A program made the position numbers and the translations under genes. Below the pieces are notes generated by a model. The model was given only the letters and a program-made list of their open reading frames with translations. It made no database searches and had not been told where the DNA came from. Of a DNA stretch of 64,000 bases, positions 1-12,774 are shown one piece after another (position 1 is the first letter of the stretch; each line of letters starts with the position of its first letter). Origin of the DNA: Chimonanthus salicifolius (taxonomy: Eukaryota > Streptophyta > Magnoliopsida > Laurales > Calycanthaceae); the NCBI GenBank assembly GCA_013350335.1, contig CM023540.1, positions 48,343,222-48,407,221 on the forward strand, read 5' to 3'.

Positions 1-747
1 CATTTTTAGCTCATTTTGGGAGAGATGTTAAAAAATGTTGCATCCGACATTTTGGGCATTTCAACTTGTTCTAAGCACATTCTGTATAGATCATACATTA
101 GAGGAGCATATCATTGATCCGGTTGAACCCATCATGGTCAGTAATGTTGCAAAGATGAATCTAATAATGGGAGAGGATTCAAAGCAACTGGTTCATCATC
201 ATCATATCCATCATATACCAGAGGTCCATTATTAAATGAAAAAAAACCATCAGTTAGATGGTTAAGATTGTTCAATGCAGAATTTTATTCCACTTCCTAC
301 ACACAGGCACTACCAAACAAGAGATTATAGGCATGTAGAAATGATGGCCCAAATGAAAAGAACTGCAATGTATTTCATGCCAACAATAATATAATAGCCT
401 CTATAAATGAAATTGAAAATGAATGAACTTATAAACTGATATTTGGGCAATAACATCCTATTAACTGGGATTGTTTTTATTCATATTGACAAAAAATTAA
501 GGATAAATAATAGAGAATTGTTTACTAGAAATTAAATAAAGAACAAAAACTTATATCCGGTAAAAGAGTTGCAAACTTTCCACTGAAAGCTGACATGGAA
601 GACAGGAGGCTTTTGATGAAATACTGTTATTGGGTATGTGGCAGCGTAGAGTTGTTTGATAATGGCTATTGCTTTAGCCATTTTCTTGTTTCTGTCCCTC
701 CTCTTTTTCTTGTGTTCACAGTATCACTCTCCTATACTATTAGGAGT
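1..747. other. No gene recognised; AT-rich non-coding
   Basis: I see no coding match, RNA gene or clear repeat. A 66-codon ORF at 35..235 has no recognisable motif. It may be part of the last intron or the downstream flank of the ABC transporter gene. Confidence 0.4.
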
Positions 748-3700
748 TTCTTTTTTCCTGAGCGGTAACAAAAGAAAATATTATTAAAAAGAAGACTTCT
801 AGTAGATGAAAGAAAACGGGGATCTAAAAGGTGTAAACCTAACCACGAAAGGAGAAACAAGCTAAATACAAAAACGAAAAACAACAAAAGAGAAACAAAA
901 ACAACTGAAAGCTCCAAATGAAACAAAAGGCCCAATTAGTGCAAGCCAATGAACGGAATCTTCAGATATGAGAGACGCCAAACACAGTTCCCTCCACGCC
1001 GTTCTTGTCGAAGAAGTCTGCAACCCCATTATTTGAACGCCTTACATGAACGAAGGATACCTTCCCCTAACAAGTGCCTTGATCCCCCTAACTGTCATAA
1101 CCAGTCTCTAGGGGGGCACTTCAAGCCTTTTTCCCATTTAATGGCATTTAATGAATCTCCCTCAATGAAATTTTCCACTACCTAAACCTACTCATATGGT
1201 AAAAGCTCTTCTAATACTAAAAAGCTCGGCTTCATTAGAGTCTCTAGTCCTTACCGATTCTTTGAAAACCACATATGTTTGACCCCTGTGATCTCTAAGT
1301 ACACCTATACTAGCCAGCTCCAGTTTTCCACTAGCGGCGCCATCCACATTGAATTTCATGACTCCCTGTTGCGGAGGGTACCACTCCGACAAAGCTTTGG
1401 GTCTCTCCTATATCTACCGCTCATGCAACCCTACCACGAAAATAAAAGATTATTGCCCTGAAGTCCTTGAACTCCTTATTTGGAAGGAGCCAAGTTCAAA
1501 GTCTCCATTTGGCTTTTTGGAACAGTTCACTCATCTCAGTGGTCTTCCCTTCGAAGATTCTTGAATTTCTTTCTTTCCAAATAGTACATGAGATGGTGGC
1601 CTGAATTGCAAGGCAAGCCATCCTCCATCTAGAGTTAGGGTAAGGAAAAAACTATGATCCCTAAGTATCTATCCAGGTGTTTGCACCAACCCAAGAGACT
1701 CTCATTAAGTTGCAAAACTTTCCCCAAAGGTGCCGAACAAGGACAAGTGACAAAAAGGTGATCAATGATTTCTTCCCCTAACCCACAGAGAGGACAACTT
1801 AGATCTTCTTCGATTCTCAATACACCTCTCCTCCAAATATTCATTCCTGTCAGAATTTTCCTCTTCACCACACACCACATAAACGTCTGAACTCTTGGAG
1901 GCGCTTGATTTTTACAAACCAAACTGGGTGACAGTGTTGAACCATTCAGTTTTTGGGTTGCAACTTCCACCAAAGATTTTATCAAATACGCCCCCAAAGA
2001 GTCACCAGTTCACACCCATAAATTTTCCTCCCCCGGCTCCAAAGGAAACTCGCCTAACTGTCCCAATAGCTCGTCCAAACTTTCCTTCTCAAATGACAGG
2101 CAAATCTCTCCTAAATTCAACAAACCAATGAACGTTACGGTCATCCACTTGATAGTTGTCATGAACTAGCACTTGTTTGTTTCTTGCAGCTCTAAATAAC
2201 CTTGGGAAGTGTTCTCTTAGCGGTCTATCTCCCAGCCACAGATCATTCCAAAAGAAAATCCGATCTCCTTTGCCCATTAGAAATCTAAGCTTACCTTTGA
2301 ATAGGTTCCCCACTAGTGATCTTCCTTGACTATGTCTCCACAATGCTCTCAATATCGTTGAGCCAGATTTCTCCACTTCCTCTCCGAGGTTCCATCCATT
2401 GCTATTGTCTGTTCCGTATTTGGCACTCAATACTCTAACCCATAAAGCATCCCTCTCACGTCCAAACCTCCAACTCCATTTGCACAACAACGCTTCATTT
2501 CTTATTTGCAATGGAATGATTCCAAGATCCCCTTTCGCTTTTGGCTTAGTCATTTCTAACCAGGCAACGAGATGAACTTTCCTCTTCGATTCCTAATCAC
2601 CTCACAGAAATCTCCTAAATGCCAGTTCCAATTATTTAGTGACTCTTCTCGGCATTTCAAATAATGACAAAAAGTACGTCGGTAGATTGACCAACACTGG
2701 TTTAATGAGAGTCAATTTGCCACCGAAGGAAAGGTATCTCCTGTTCCACCCTGTTAGCCTTCTCTCGATCCTTTCCATCACTGGAGTCCAAAAGTGCTTT
2801 TGTTTGGGGTTACCCCCAACTGGTAGACCTAAGTAGGTAAATGGCAATTTTCCTACTATGCAACCAACTTCTTCCGTCCATTCCTTAACCTTTTCTCCTT
2901 CCACATTTACCCCGATGAGAGTACTTTTGCCCAGATTTATTCGAAGGGCGTACACTAGCTCAAAACAGCTAAGAATAGCTCTAAAACCCAGAATCTCCGA
3001 TCTGCTAGGGTCACAAAAGAAGAGGGTATTGTTCGCAAATTGAAAGGTATGTAATAACTGGCCCAATTGGTGAAACCACAAAGCCTTTAACTATTCCTAG
3101 ATCTTTAGCCTTTTCCACTAATTTATGGAGGCTTTCTCCCTCTAAAGTGAAGATGAAAGGAGAAAGTGGCCCCCGCCTGCCTAAGACCCCTTTCTTCGTG
3201 ATTGGCGTTGTCGAGGATCTGTTTACTAAAATGGAATAGGAAGTCTCTTCCACACACGCTTTCATCCATCTTCTCCAATGATGTCCAAAACCCATTCTTT
3301 CGAACAAATACCCTACAAAAGACCAATCTACAAAATCGTAGGCTTTCTCCATGTCTATCTTAAAGAGTAAACCCGCGTTCTTATCTCTTTTCCTGTTATG
3401 GACCAATTTGTTGGCAATTAGCACCCTATCCAAAATTTGTCTATTCTCTACAATAGCCCCCTGCGTGTTGCTAATCAATTCTGGTAGAGCCTTTTTAAGC
3501 CTTTCTGCAAGCACCTTTGCCGGTAGTTTGTAAACGCTACGAACCAGGCTAATGAGCCAAAAATGTGAGTGTTCCGACAGTCCCTCTTTTTTGGGGATCA
3601 GGGTAATGAAGTATTTTTTAAGCCCTTTGTTTATAATTCCATTCCTATAAAACTCCTAAAAAAATAAGAAAATCCAGCTCTACAATCTCCCAACAAGCCT

Positions 3701-4052
3701 TAAAAAAAGAAAAATTAAAACCGTCGGAACCAGGGGCCTTGTCACCTTCTAGACTAACTAAAGCCTCCTGAATTTCTTCTGTCAATAATTCCATTTCTGG
3801 CCAATCTGCTCTATCTTCACTAATGCCTTGGAACTAAATCCCATCCATCCTTGGTCTAGGGAAACTAGGTTCTATAATGGAAGTTGTGCTTAGTTCAGTA
3901 AAAGGGGACCTAGGTATTCTATGTGTTAGGTTCGTGGAGGAAACTAGTGAGGGAGATGGCAGCTGAGCACTAGTCGGATTATGACACGAAACTTGCCCCC
4001 AAAAAGAGTTACTGTAGCTAGGAAAATAAGGACAAGTCAGGATAGAAGGTAC
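748..4052 (-). mobile_element. LINE A, 3' part (RT, zinc-binding region, RNase H), decayed
   Basis: On the minus strand from right to left: a reverse transcriptase entry motif (GDKAPGSDGFNFSFFKACW near 3740), RT blocks over 3510-2630, a linker with WNDLWLGDRPLREHFPRLFR near 2250, a zinc-binding RT motif (PPRVQTFMW then CPLCG and HLFVTC, 1900-1750), and an RNase H start (MKFNVDGAASGK near 1360). The 3' tail ends in a T-run on the plus strand at about 749-757. Stops and frameshifts are frequent, and the YxDD-equivalent box reads FANN, so it is dead. It belongs to plant L1-type LINEs with an added RNase H. Confidence 0.85.
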
Positions 4053-5557
4053 CTGATGTGGCACACACGTGGGACTCAAGACGCAACGTGTGAACACAAG
4101 GAAGATCCCTGAAAGCAAAGCCAACGAAGGAAGATCTCTTCCTGCCAGCTTGAAGAAAACAACTAGTTTCTTTCTTCTTTTATTTTCTATTTATTTAGTT
4201 TCCATTTTCTTTCTTTCTTTGCTTCGATTAGGATCGGTGCAACCCTATTTTCAATTTTCGTTTCTTTTTTGATGTATTTAAATCCTGATCGAGGTTGTAG
4301 AAAAACAACATATTATCAATGAATTAAATATTGAGATTTTCCCCTCTACCTTCTCTTCCCCGGTGAATTCCAGTCTTATCATCTTCTTCTCTCTTCTCTA
4401 CTCGTGTACTCGAGTATTCTTCTCCGAAGACGGCATTCAACGGAGTTCTCTTCTCCTCCTCGGGTTATATTACTGATGCCGGTGAGCGACAGTCCCCTCA
4501 GAGTTTCTACTGCACGTCTGTGCCCATTGATCGTGCCTCCTTGCTGCTAGTCACTAGTGTCTCTGCTGCCAGTCTGTTTGCCCTTCGTGCCCAGGCTGCT
4601 CTAGTTCTCCTTACTGTCTGTGCTCGAACGTCTCTTTCCCTGAACCTGTCTTAGGTACCACCCTATCTTAGCCTGCTCACAGCCTCACTTCTCCACCAGA
4701 TCTCTTCTTTGCCCAGACCAAATGCATTCATCGTCCACATCCTAAGAACTGAAATCCCTCTCAGATCCCCAAGCTAGGCCTTCCTCCATTCCCAGATTCA
4801 ATCCCATCTCACCCAAACCTCTAAGTCCCCCATCTCCACTGCTAGAAACATCCATCCCCATTCTTTGTTCCCAGGATCCTCACCTTTCCCAGTAGTCTCA
4901 TACCCACATCCCCTTTCATGTTTCTTTTATTTATTTTCTTCATCAATCACATTAATGCCCAAGTGCCAACCTCCACAACCCTTTAATCTCTTGACCGTCC
5001 CTTTATTTTCCCATTTTAATTTGTTTATTTATCCATTAAATCCCATTATTCCATTAGACCCATTTATTAATCCTATTGACTCCCATGTATTTAGACATTT
5101 AACTGAGCCACAAAGTCCGTATTTTCAGACCCGATCCTCCCCATGCGTAAGTACCTGGGTATCCTCCGTAAAGATCTGCTCTCCATTCGAAGTCCAGCAT
5201 TGAGGTGTTGTGCTAACCAGAAAGCTGTGGAAGGTCGATGATGTAAAACTCCTAAGGATTCTAACGTCGAAGAAAAGTGACTGACGAGGCCCCAAGAACT
5301 CCTCTACAGCTCCAAGCCGAAGGAATGAGTGTTGCTCTGTTACATGCTGTTGGCGTATCTGCCCATACTCTACTGGGGATGCAAACAGAGAAATGTCTAA
5401 GCTGAGTGCTCTTGAAGAATGGGGGGGCGGAGTGTTGGGGTTGGGGGTGAGAACAAAGGGTACTCACCTCCTCCCAAGATGAAGTCCCTGACATGCGAAA
5501 AGTAAGGGGCAAACACACCACGAGGTATAATAAGTACTAAAAGAGTGAGGAAGGAGG
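4053..5557. other. Unclassified interspersed sequence between two LINE A parts
   Basis: Starts tgatgtggcacacacgtggg, closely related to the piece at 42306. It contains a pyrimidine-rich stretch and a late-LTR-like segment near 4270-4330 (tgtatttaaatcc, then aatgaattaaatat). No long ORF. Similar ggtacc-containing LINE linker sequence stands on both sides (near 4047 and 5556), so this may be an LTR-type insertion or a join of two LINE copies. Its right boundary is uncertain. Confidence 0.4.
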
Positions 5558-8500
5558 GTACCCGACGCTGCACATGAAGACGCAACACCATGGTAGGGGG
5601 ACGGAGGGACAGATGCCGACAAGAGAGGGGATGGAAGAGATGAAGCTAGGGAAGGCTGAAAAATGTTCTAGTAGTATCGTGAAACTGCATGTCTGATGCC
5701 AATCTTGTCCGAAATGAGCCTACTATCCACTACAAGTGATCTAATGCCATTTGAGACCCGTCTTGCATTAGCTTGTGCATGGAAGAACTTGATGGTTTTA
5801 TCCCCCTCTTTCAACCATAATGCCCTCGATTTCTGTCTCCACTCCACTTCTTCCACCTCAAACAGTCCCACAAGATGGCCTTGGCCTTTTTCTTAGAGGT
5901 GATCTCATCCTTTTCAAGATCCCTATCTTCTTCCACCCTATTCCAACTTTCAAGTTCTTGGACAACCGCTTCCTTCCTCTCTCTCAAAGGCCCACCAGAT
6001 GAAGCTATCCATTCCTTGATTTTAGATTTTAGTAATGTGAGCTCTCTCGATAAAACAAAACCTCCCCACGACCCATAAATAGGAAAGTTCACCCACCATT
6101 CTTTCACCAACCCAACAAATTTAGGGTCCTGCAACCATGCATTATTAAGTCTAAAAGGCTTCGGCCCCCAATATATCTCATTGGAGTCATACATAATATG
6201 ACAGTGATCTGATATGGGACAAAATAGTTTGATCTGGCTAGCCAAAGAGAACACTGTGTCCCACTTTGCAAAAGTCAAAAATCTATCCAACATGTTCATT
6301 GCCGCCCTAACCTAACCACTGGACCAAGTAAAACGACCACTAAGGAGAGGTAAATCTGTCAACTAATTTCTATCAATGAACTCTGAAAAAGGCCTCCATT
6401 CCCCTAGTGAAACCTCTCCCACCCTTCCTTTCCAACGGGAATCTTGTGATATTAAAGTCACCCCCCATGCACCACCCACTTGAAGACCAAATCCGGATGT
6501 CATCTAACTCGGTCCAAAAGCTGTCCCGATCCTCATCTGCATTTGGGCCATACACATTGGTAATGCATATTTCAACACCTTTGTTCACTAACCAGCCCTT
6601 GATTGTTGTTGATCTTGAATCCAACCTCCTATTTGAGACATTGAGAACGGCTGGGTTCCAGAGTGTTAGCAATCCCCCGGATCTACCATTTGAAGGCTTG
6701 TAGAAACTATCACATTCTCTAGCTCTCCAAATTTCCTTCATCAAAATTTTGTTCTCTCTACCCGTTTGGTTTCTTGAAGAAGAAGAATGTCAACTTTTTT
6801 TATTTATTTTATGAAACGATGAATTGCTCCACGTTTCTCCTGGAGTCCGAGACCCCTAACATTCCAGGTGAGAATCTTCATTGAGTAAACCTTTTGCCTC
6901 CTATTTTCCTATCCTACATTTTATTGTTCTTGTAGTAAACTCGTATTAGAGCCTTTCTTTCCAGTAATATGGCAGGAATTCTGTTGATATTCTTTTTTTC
7001 CTTCTTGAAGCTCTTGAGGAGGAGGACGAGCGGTCCCTATTTTCTGCCCACCTGAGAGCCTCTTCCTCGTACAATTCTTTGCTAAAACCAATTCCCAAAT
7101 TTTTTCCTATTTTTAGGATATCTTTTCCATCATTCTCTTTATATCCTCTAAGTTTCAGGCTATTCAAATCTTCTTCCTCAGAATTCTTTTTTATTTTTGC
7201 TTTCTCGCTTCCCTTTTTCCCGAAGAGTTGTTTCAAAGACATTCCAAGGTCGCCAAGTTCTTGATCTTGCCTAGTTGCAGTTTCCCGTTCCTACCCTTAC
7301 TCTATTTCCTGGACATGCACCGTAGTGGCTTCCCTACCATCACTCGAGAAGACTGAAGGTCCTGTCGCTGAAGCTCTGATGTCCACGTTGGTCCCCTTCC
7401 TATTTTTTGAAGGTTCATTTTCATTGAACAAACATCTCATAGCTGTCCGCAGACCTTTGAGATCATTTCTCCTATCCTTCAGCTTCTTTCCGTCAATTGT
7501 TACTGGGGCCAAACGAGATTTGGGACACAATTCAAATCCAGCGAAGGTGCAGGGGACTGCTTGACAGGAATTTTCATCCTCTGTATTGTTGGAGCAAGCC
7601 ACTTGACACTTTCTTGTATCTGATCGTCCATCGTTTCTCCTTGATTTCTTTGCAATCCATGTTCCATCGCCGTTATCGTAGGAGGCGACAGGCACAGGAG
7701 ATTGAGTTCCTCCTCTAGCCCCGACGCTACTGGAAAGAGACAAGTGCCGAAGAAGATGATTCGAAAATGCCTTAGCCTCCTCTCGTTTTGCAAAAAAAAT
7801 GTGGTATTGGGCCATGGGTCCAAGAGGTAGGGCCGGCTTGCTGAGTCCACCAAGGGTATGACATCGCTGGGCCCGGAACTAACTGGTATCCATTCGAGCC
7901 AAACCTTGATGACAGCGCAACAACCACTTGGCCATAAAACTTAGGCCATGAGTCTCCCACATGCCTGGAGTGAGTCCCACGTGGGTTGTCTTCGAGAATG
8001 CCCTTAAATGCCAGGGCATCTCAAACACCGCTTGTAGTTGCAGTTGTCGCTCCTATGAAACTCCTCTCCTTCTCATTGGTCCTATGATCCGTCTCCTCCA
8101 CCTTGGCTGTTGGGTTGCCTAGTCGCCTCGGATTGTATATCCAAAGCACGTTCTTGGGCTCTTCCAACGGTCGAGAAGGATCTGCTTGGGACGAGAAATC
8201 ATCTTTCTAGCAAGGATTTTGACCTTTCCACCGAATTTCTAACTGCCTACAAATTGATTTTGAAGGATTTTCCGTTGAGCATCAAACATACCAATGACGG
8301 GATAGTCTCCTGATTCCCAATTTCTAGCAAGAGGTTCAAAGAAGAGCAGTCCTTTCCAATCATATTCCGGTGGTGGATCTCCAGCAACCTTCCAAGTTTC
8401 TGCCCAAAAGACTTCAAGAGGGAAACCTAGGCACCGCACCCAAGTCCTTCTTGTATATTGGAACATGTTAGGTTTCAACCGGTCGAGGATCTTAGTCTAT

Positions 8501-8833
8501 CCCATATCTGGATTTGATTTAAGCAAGTCTTCCACCTCCCTCTCTTCGTTCATGGACACTAGGAAGTATCCCTCTCCAATCAGGCTAACTTTTGACGTTG
8601 ACAAACCTTTTCTAGCCAAGGGAGCAACAAGGACCAGTTCATTATAACCCAATTGAAGAAGCAAGGAGGTCTGTATCCTCAAAGTGGAGTTATGCAAAGC
8701 AACAACAAAGCCTTTTTTTTCTGCATTGTAATCTAATCTTTGAAATGTATCCAGGTACCATTTGAAGAATTACAAGATTGCCAATGGGAAAAGCAGATTC
8801 AAAGTAGAACGTGGGAGAAGATAGGGAGTTGTG
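5558..8833 (-). mobile_element. LINE A, 5' part (ORF1 with DUF4283-like domain and AP endonuclease)
   Basis: Right to left on the minus strand: ORF1 with a DUF4283-like core (WVRCLGFPLEVFW near 8430), a Ser/Arg/Lys-rich tail to about 6950, then the ORF2 start (MKILTWNVRGLG-like, near 6880) and an endonuclease with NVYGPNADEDRDSFW and the GGDFNI catalytic motif near 6450, followed by SDHCHI at about 6200 and ALWLKEGDKTIKFFHAQAN near 5800. ORFs are broken by stops. Together with 748-4052 it gives the gene order of a full plant LINE. Confidence 0.8.
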
Positions 8834-8849
8834 AAACACTAGATGTTCT
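8834..8849. repeat. Left target-site duplication of LINE C
   Basis: aaacactagatgttct occurs here and again at 9748-9763, immediately flanking the LINE C body and its A-tail. Confidence 0.88.
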
Positions 8850-9747
8850 TTTTAAGGTGTCCTGGTTTTTGAGCGAACTTGTGCTGGATCGTTGGAATCG
8901 TGGTTCATTTTAAGGCTTTCTCCAAGGTTGAAACTTGCTTGGAATACTCTACCGGCTGCCATCTTATGGACCATTTGGACAGAAAGAAATTCAAAAGTCT
9001 TTGAAGATAAAATAACAGATATCAACGATCTTATCCAATTGGTTAATTGGAGGCTTTGTGTTTGGCTTCTTTTGAGCACTGAATTTAGCGGCCTTAGACT
9101 TACAGATCTCATGTCATCCTGGGATGAATGTATGAATGATTTTAGAAGGAAGTTGAAACCTAAAGAAAAATGGCACCCCCCAGATCAAAATGTTTTGAAG
9201 TTTAATGTAGACGGGGCAGCAAGAAAGAAGGCGGGGCCGGCGGGGAATTGGTGGAGTGCTTAGAAATCATTTAAGAATCACATTAATTGTCTTCAATGAG
9301 TTGGTTGGAACCAAAGACTTCAATGAGGCGGAAATTCTTAATATTAGGAGAGCTTTACATACCTGGAAGTTGTATGGTCAAGGAAAACTTATTATTGAAG
9401 AAGATTCGCAAATGCAATTAAGTGGGTGAATGGCCAAAGAAGACCGCCCTAGAAATTGATCATCGTGGTTAGGGAGATTAGATTGTCAGTTTTGGGGATG
9501 GATGTTTCCTTTACCAAGATCGACAGAACAGCGAATGGAGTGGCAGATTACTTTGCCAAGCTTGGAGTCACTGAGCTTTTCCCTGGAGTTCTCCATCTTT
9601 CTTATTAGAGGAGTTTTCTTTTGTAGTTTATGTACTCTCAGTTTTTCCTTTTTTGTTTTCGGTCTAATCTTGTTAGACCTCTTTCTTTTGATTTTGTAAT
9701 TCTCCTCTTTTAATATATTTTTCTTCGTTACTGCTCAAAAAAAATAA
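8850..9747 (+). mobile_element. LINE C, 5'-truncated insertion (RNase H end) with poly-A
   Basis: About 0.9 kb. Plus-strand frames show AILWTIWTERNSKVFEDK, the RNase H start NVLKFNVDGAARKKAGP near 9190, EAEILNIRRALHTWK near 9330, and a T-rich 3' end ending gctcaaaaaaaataaaa. A 16-bp target-site duplication flanks it. It sits inside the 5' end of LINE A and so is younger than LINE A. Confidence 0.9.
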
Positions 9748-9763
9748 AAACACTAGATGTTCT
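9748..9763. repeat. Right target-site duplication of LINE C
   Basis: Second copy of aaacactagatgttct, directly after the A-rich tail. Confidence 0.88.
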
Positions 9764-10179
9764 GAAGTATTGCAGATTTTTTGTTGTCTCATGGTCCACA
9801 GTTGGAAAAAATGGTACCTCACTAATCATTTGGAAAAAAAGGTACTCCACTAGTATATTCTAGTATCTACAACTGGTGCACTAGTGGGGTTTTGGATCCC
9901 TTGTGAACCTTTTTTTTTTTAATGATAAGAAATTTTGAATGATAACCTTTTTTGTATACTTGGGCAGTTTCCAAGTGCTTGGGTGTCACCATTACAATTC
10001 ATTATACTGTAGCCAATTTTTATTGATGTTTCTTTATCATATATTAAAAAATACCTCTAAAAAGGTAGGATCCCATAAGAAATAGGGAAAAAATGATCAT
10101 AATCCGGGATTGGGGAAGAAGAATATTAAAATTGAACCTCTAAAAAAAGAATATTAATACTGAACTTCAAACTAAATCT
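9764..10179. other. AT-rich stretch without recognised features
   Basis: May hold the extreme 5' end of LINE A near 9764-9900, then A/T-rich sequence. No coding match. Confidence 0.3.
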
Positions 10180-11250
10180 CTTTTTTTTTTTTTGAAGCGG
10201 TAAAAACAAGATTCAATAAAAACCTTGAAGGTACAAAAGCATAAGAAAAAAGAAAGAAAGGGTTCAAAAAGGGTGAACCCAAACAAAGAAAAAGGGAAAG
10301 AAAGTACAAGTGATCTACCTTTAAGATTTCTTTGGGGCTTCCGACATAGCCCCCTCCCAAGACTGAAAGAACTCCAGTGATCCTAAGCCCTACAAAGTCT
10401 TTACCAGATAAAAGCCAGGTGCATAAGTTCCATTAGGCTTTCTGGACAATATCCGCAACCACTGATTCCTTTGATTGGAAAATTCTTGCCTTCCATAAAG
10501 TCCAAAGAATAGCTTGCCAGAATTGTGGACTAGGCCATTTTTCTGTTGGGCTTGAGGCGAGAGATGAACCAAGACCTCATGATGCCCTGTCTAGTTAAAT
10601 ACCCAAGGTATTCCCATTAGATTGATAAAGCTCATCCACACTTGTTCCGCAACGGGGCAACTAAAGAAAAGATGGTCTGCCTCTTCTTCCGATTGCCTAC
10701 ATAAGGGGCAACGGAGATCGTAAGCTAGGATTGAGTAGCGCCCCGCCCGCCCTGTCCCCCCCCCCTCTCCCCCCTCCCCCCTCCCCCCTCCCCTTTCCTT
10801 CTTAAAGCCACCCTGGTGAGAATCTTTCCTTGAAGCATACTCCACACGAAGACTTGTACTCTCGGAGGAGCCAAGCTCCTCCATGCTAAGCAAGGAAGGG
10901 GGCCTCATTGCTTGAACTACAAACTTTCTCCACGATTGATTTGACCAAAAAGGTCCCCAAGGAATCCATTATCCTTATTTGTTCGTCCTCCTCCTCAATG
11001 GACAGCGGTAAATCACTCAAAAGAGATTGCAAACTATCCAGGTTATCATGTTCAAAGCCCCTAAGGTTTCATCTAGAGTCAAAGTACCAATGAACATGAC
11101 CTTCCTCCAAACTATACCGGTCCCGAACAAGTGCGCATCCTTATCTCTTGCCACCCTATACAGTCTAGGGAATAGCTCTTTCAAGGGTCTCTCCCCAAGC
11201 CACACATCCTTCCAAAATAAGGTTTTGTTGCCGTTTCCCACCACGACTCT
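10180..11250 (-). mobile_element. LINE D, 5'-truncated, minus strand
   Basis: The T-run at about 10180-10194 on the plus strand marks its 3' poly-A. Minus-strand frames show KTLFWKDVWLGERPLKELFP (11220-11160), then a zinc-binding motif DLRCPLCRQSEEEADHLFFS (10710-10650) and PVAEQVWMSFINLMGIPW. The 5' end stops near 11250. No target-site duplication was found by eye. Confidence 0.85.
10741..10796. repeat. C-rich simple repeat (ccccct-type) inside LINE D
   Basis: Runs of five to ten C separated by single T or CT; the minus strand therefore has at least four G-runs of four or more, a possible G-quadruplex. It replaces part of the zinc-binding region coding sequence with Gly/Arg codons. Confidence 0.85.
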
Positions 11251-11269
11251 GCAATCATCCTTGAAACAT

Positions 11270-11460
11270 TGAATTTTGAGAATTTAATTGAATTATTTGT
11301 CGCTTATTTATATTATTTAATTGTCATTATTAATTGATTGATTAATGTCAGCCTATTTTAGACTTAGGGTGCATTATTTTCATCCTCTTTTAATCTGTTC
11401 ATAACTACATTAGGCATTTAGGGTTACTCTATCTCCTGTCCTGCATCTAGTACGAGCAAA
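11270..11460. mobile_element. LTR fragment related to the solo LTR at 34914
   Basis: Shares the 3' part of that LTR: cagcctattttagac, ggtgcattattttcatcctc, aggcatttagggtta and tgtcctgcatc in the same order. It is truncated on the left. Confidence 0.65.
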
Positions 11461-11689
11461 TAATATACAATATTCATACAATATATCCTACAACATTGTC
11501 CCTCAAGTTGGTACTTCATTGTCATCATCCAAGTTATTTATCCCATCAATCTGGGGTTCGCCTTGTAATTTGGACTTGGCAAACTATTTCCTTGGATCGA
11601 CTGCCTATCTGATGCCCATGGGACTCAAACCTACAACCTTTAGGTTGTAAAAACAAGCCCTTACTAGTTGTGCTATAGGTTTTTGTCCC
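11461..11689 (-). repeat. Probable tRNA-derived SINE within a Copia 3' end
   Basis: The reverse complement has a box-A-like tagcacaactagtaag near 11675 and a box-B-like ggtttgagtcc near 11632, spaced as in Pol III promoters. To the left is cttgaggga, resembling a Copia polypurine tract, then an LTR-like tgttgtagg. Boundaries are unclear. Confidence 0.45.
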
Positions 11690-12745
11690 TAAGGTGGTAC
11701 ATAAATATCAATTAAGCCCAACTTGCTCAAAACATCATCTAGTTGGGAACGAGAGATGGCCTTTGTAAGTTATTTCGACTTAGGGTGTGAATATCTTTCC
11801 AAAGAATATATGAAGCCGAAGAAAGTGACAATCAATCTCAATATGTTTGTATACTTGTAAAAAATTAGATTAGAAGCAATATTGATGACTGCATGAGTAT
11901 TACAGAAAATTGTTGTTAAAATCTTATGATACATGATTCACATCTTACGATCTGTATGATATGATAAGAGGAATGAATCATATTTATAAAGAAATCTTAT
12001 AATTTCTATAAATAATAGAATTTGGGGTTATTTGGAATGTGAAAGCATGAAACTCATTTTTTTTTTTTTATGGTTTTTAAGGTTTGAGTTAAGACCTTTG
12101 GATTTTTAGGGACTTCTTAGTTCATTGTTGACATTTCACAAAATACTCGGATTATATACTGGTATTATACTTTTGGAAGTTGGAAAATTGAAATTTAAGC
12201 TCCAATGAATTCGTTATATGATATTCATTTGATATTAAAAGAAAGTTGGAGAATTGTTCACATTACTACCTTTTAGATATCTTTTATGTTACTTCACATA
12301 TTAAATATTTTTGAGAAAGACATCTATTAATTTTAAAATTCCATAGCTTATGATACACAATTTGCGGTTTATGAAGTATAACGATTTTACGTTACAATTC
12401 AATTTTCACAACATTCTATAGAGCTTTAGAAAAAGCAAAGCCCAATTAATTAAGAAACTATTATAACTAAAGTAATTAACACAATGTATTCACCATGGTA
12501 ATTAACACATACTGAAAGGGGCCCTATATTTTGCCTCATCAATGGATTGAATAACAACAATTTGTTTTTCACTTTGCCATGAGACCAAATGAGAACCCAA
12601 CAAAAAAAAGACAATAGCCAGCAGTAGACCGACAGTCATCAAGATAACCTTCTCTGTCAACATCAAAATAACCCTGGACAACATGGTTAGATTGAGCCTT
12701 ATAGAATGGGCTTTTAGATATCGTAAAATTCGGAAAAAAAAAAAA
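11690..12745 (-). mobile_element. Ty1/copia fragment, RNase H end, interrupted
   Basis: On the minus strand, 12740-12520 matches Copia RNase H in two frames (RILRYLKAHS; CRSTAGYCLFF; SHLVSWQSEKQIVV; EAKYRA). 11920-11690 matches the C-terminus (INIASNLIFYK, then QLDDVLSKLGLIDIYVPP-like residues with shifts). The two parts are separated by an AT-rich insertion (11910-12414). Heavily decayed. An A-run of about 20 at 12735-12753 joins it to LINE B. Confidence 0.75.
11910..12414. mobile_element. Possible Mutator-like non-autonomous element (fourth family member)
   Basis: Left end ttgttgttaaaatc and right end, reversed, aatgttgtgaaaattg resemble the inverted ends of the elements at 37127 and 49558. 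The right-hand 60 bp (cgattttacgtt, caattcaattttcacaaca) is like that of 37127-38366. No clear 9-bp duplication was found. Confidence 0.5.
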
Positions 12746-12774
12746 AAAAAAAACTTGAAAGTGCACATCGAGTG

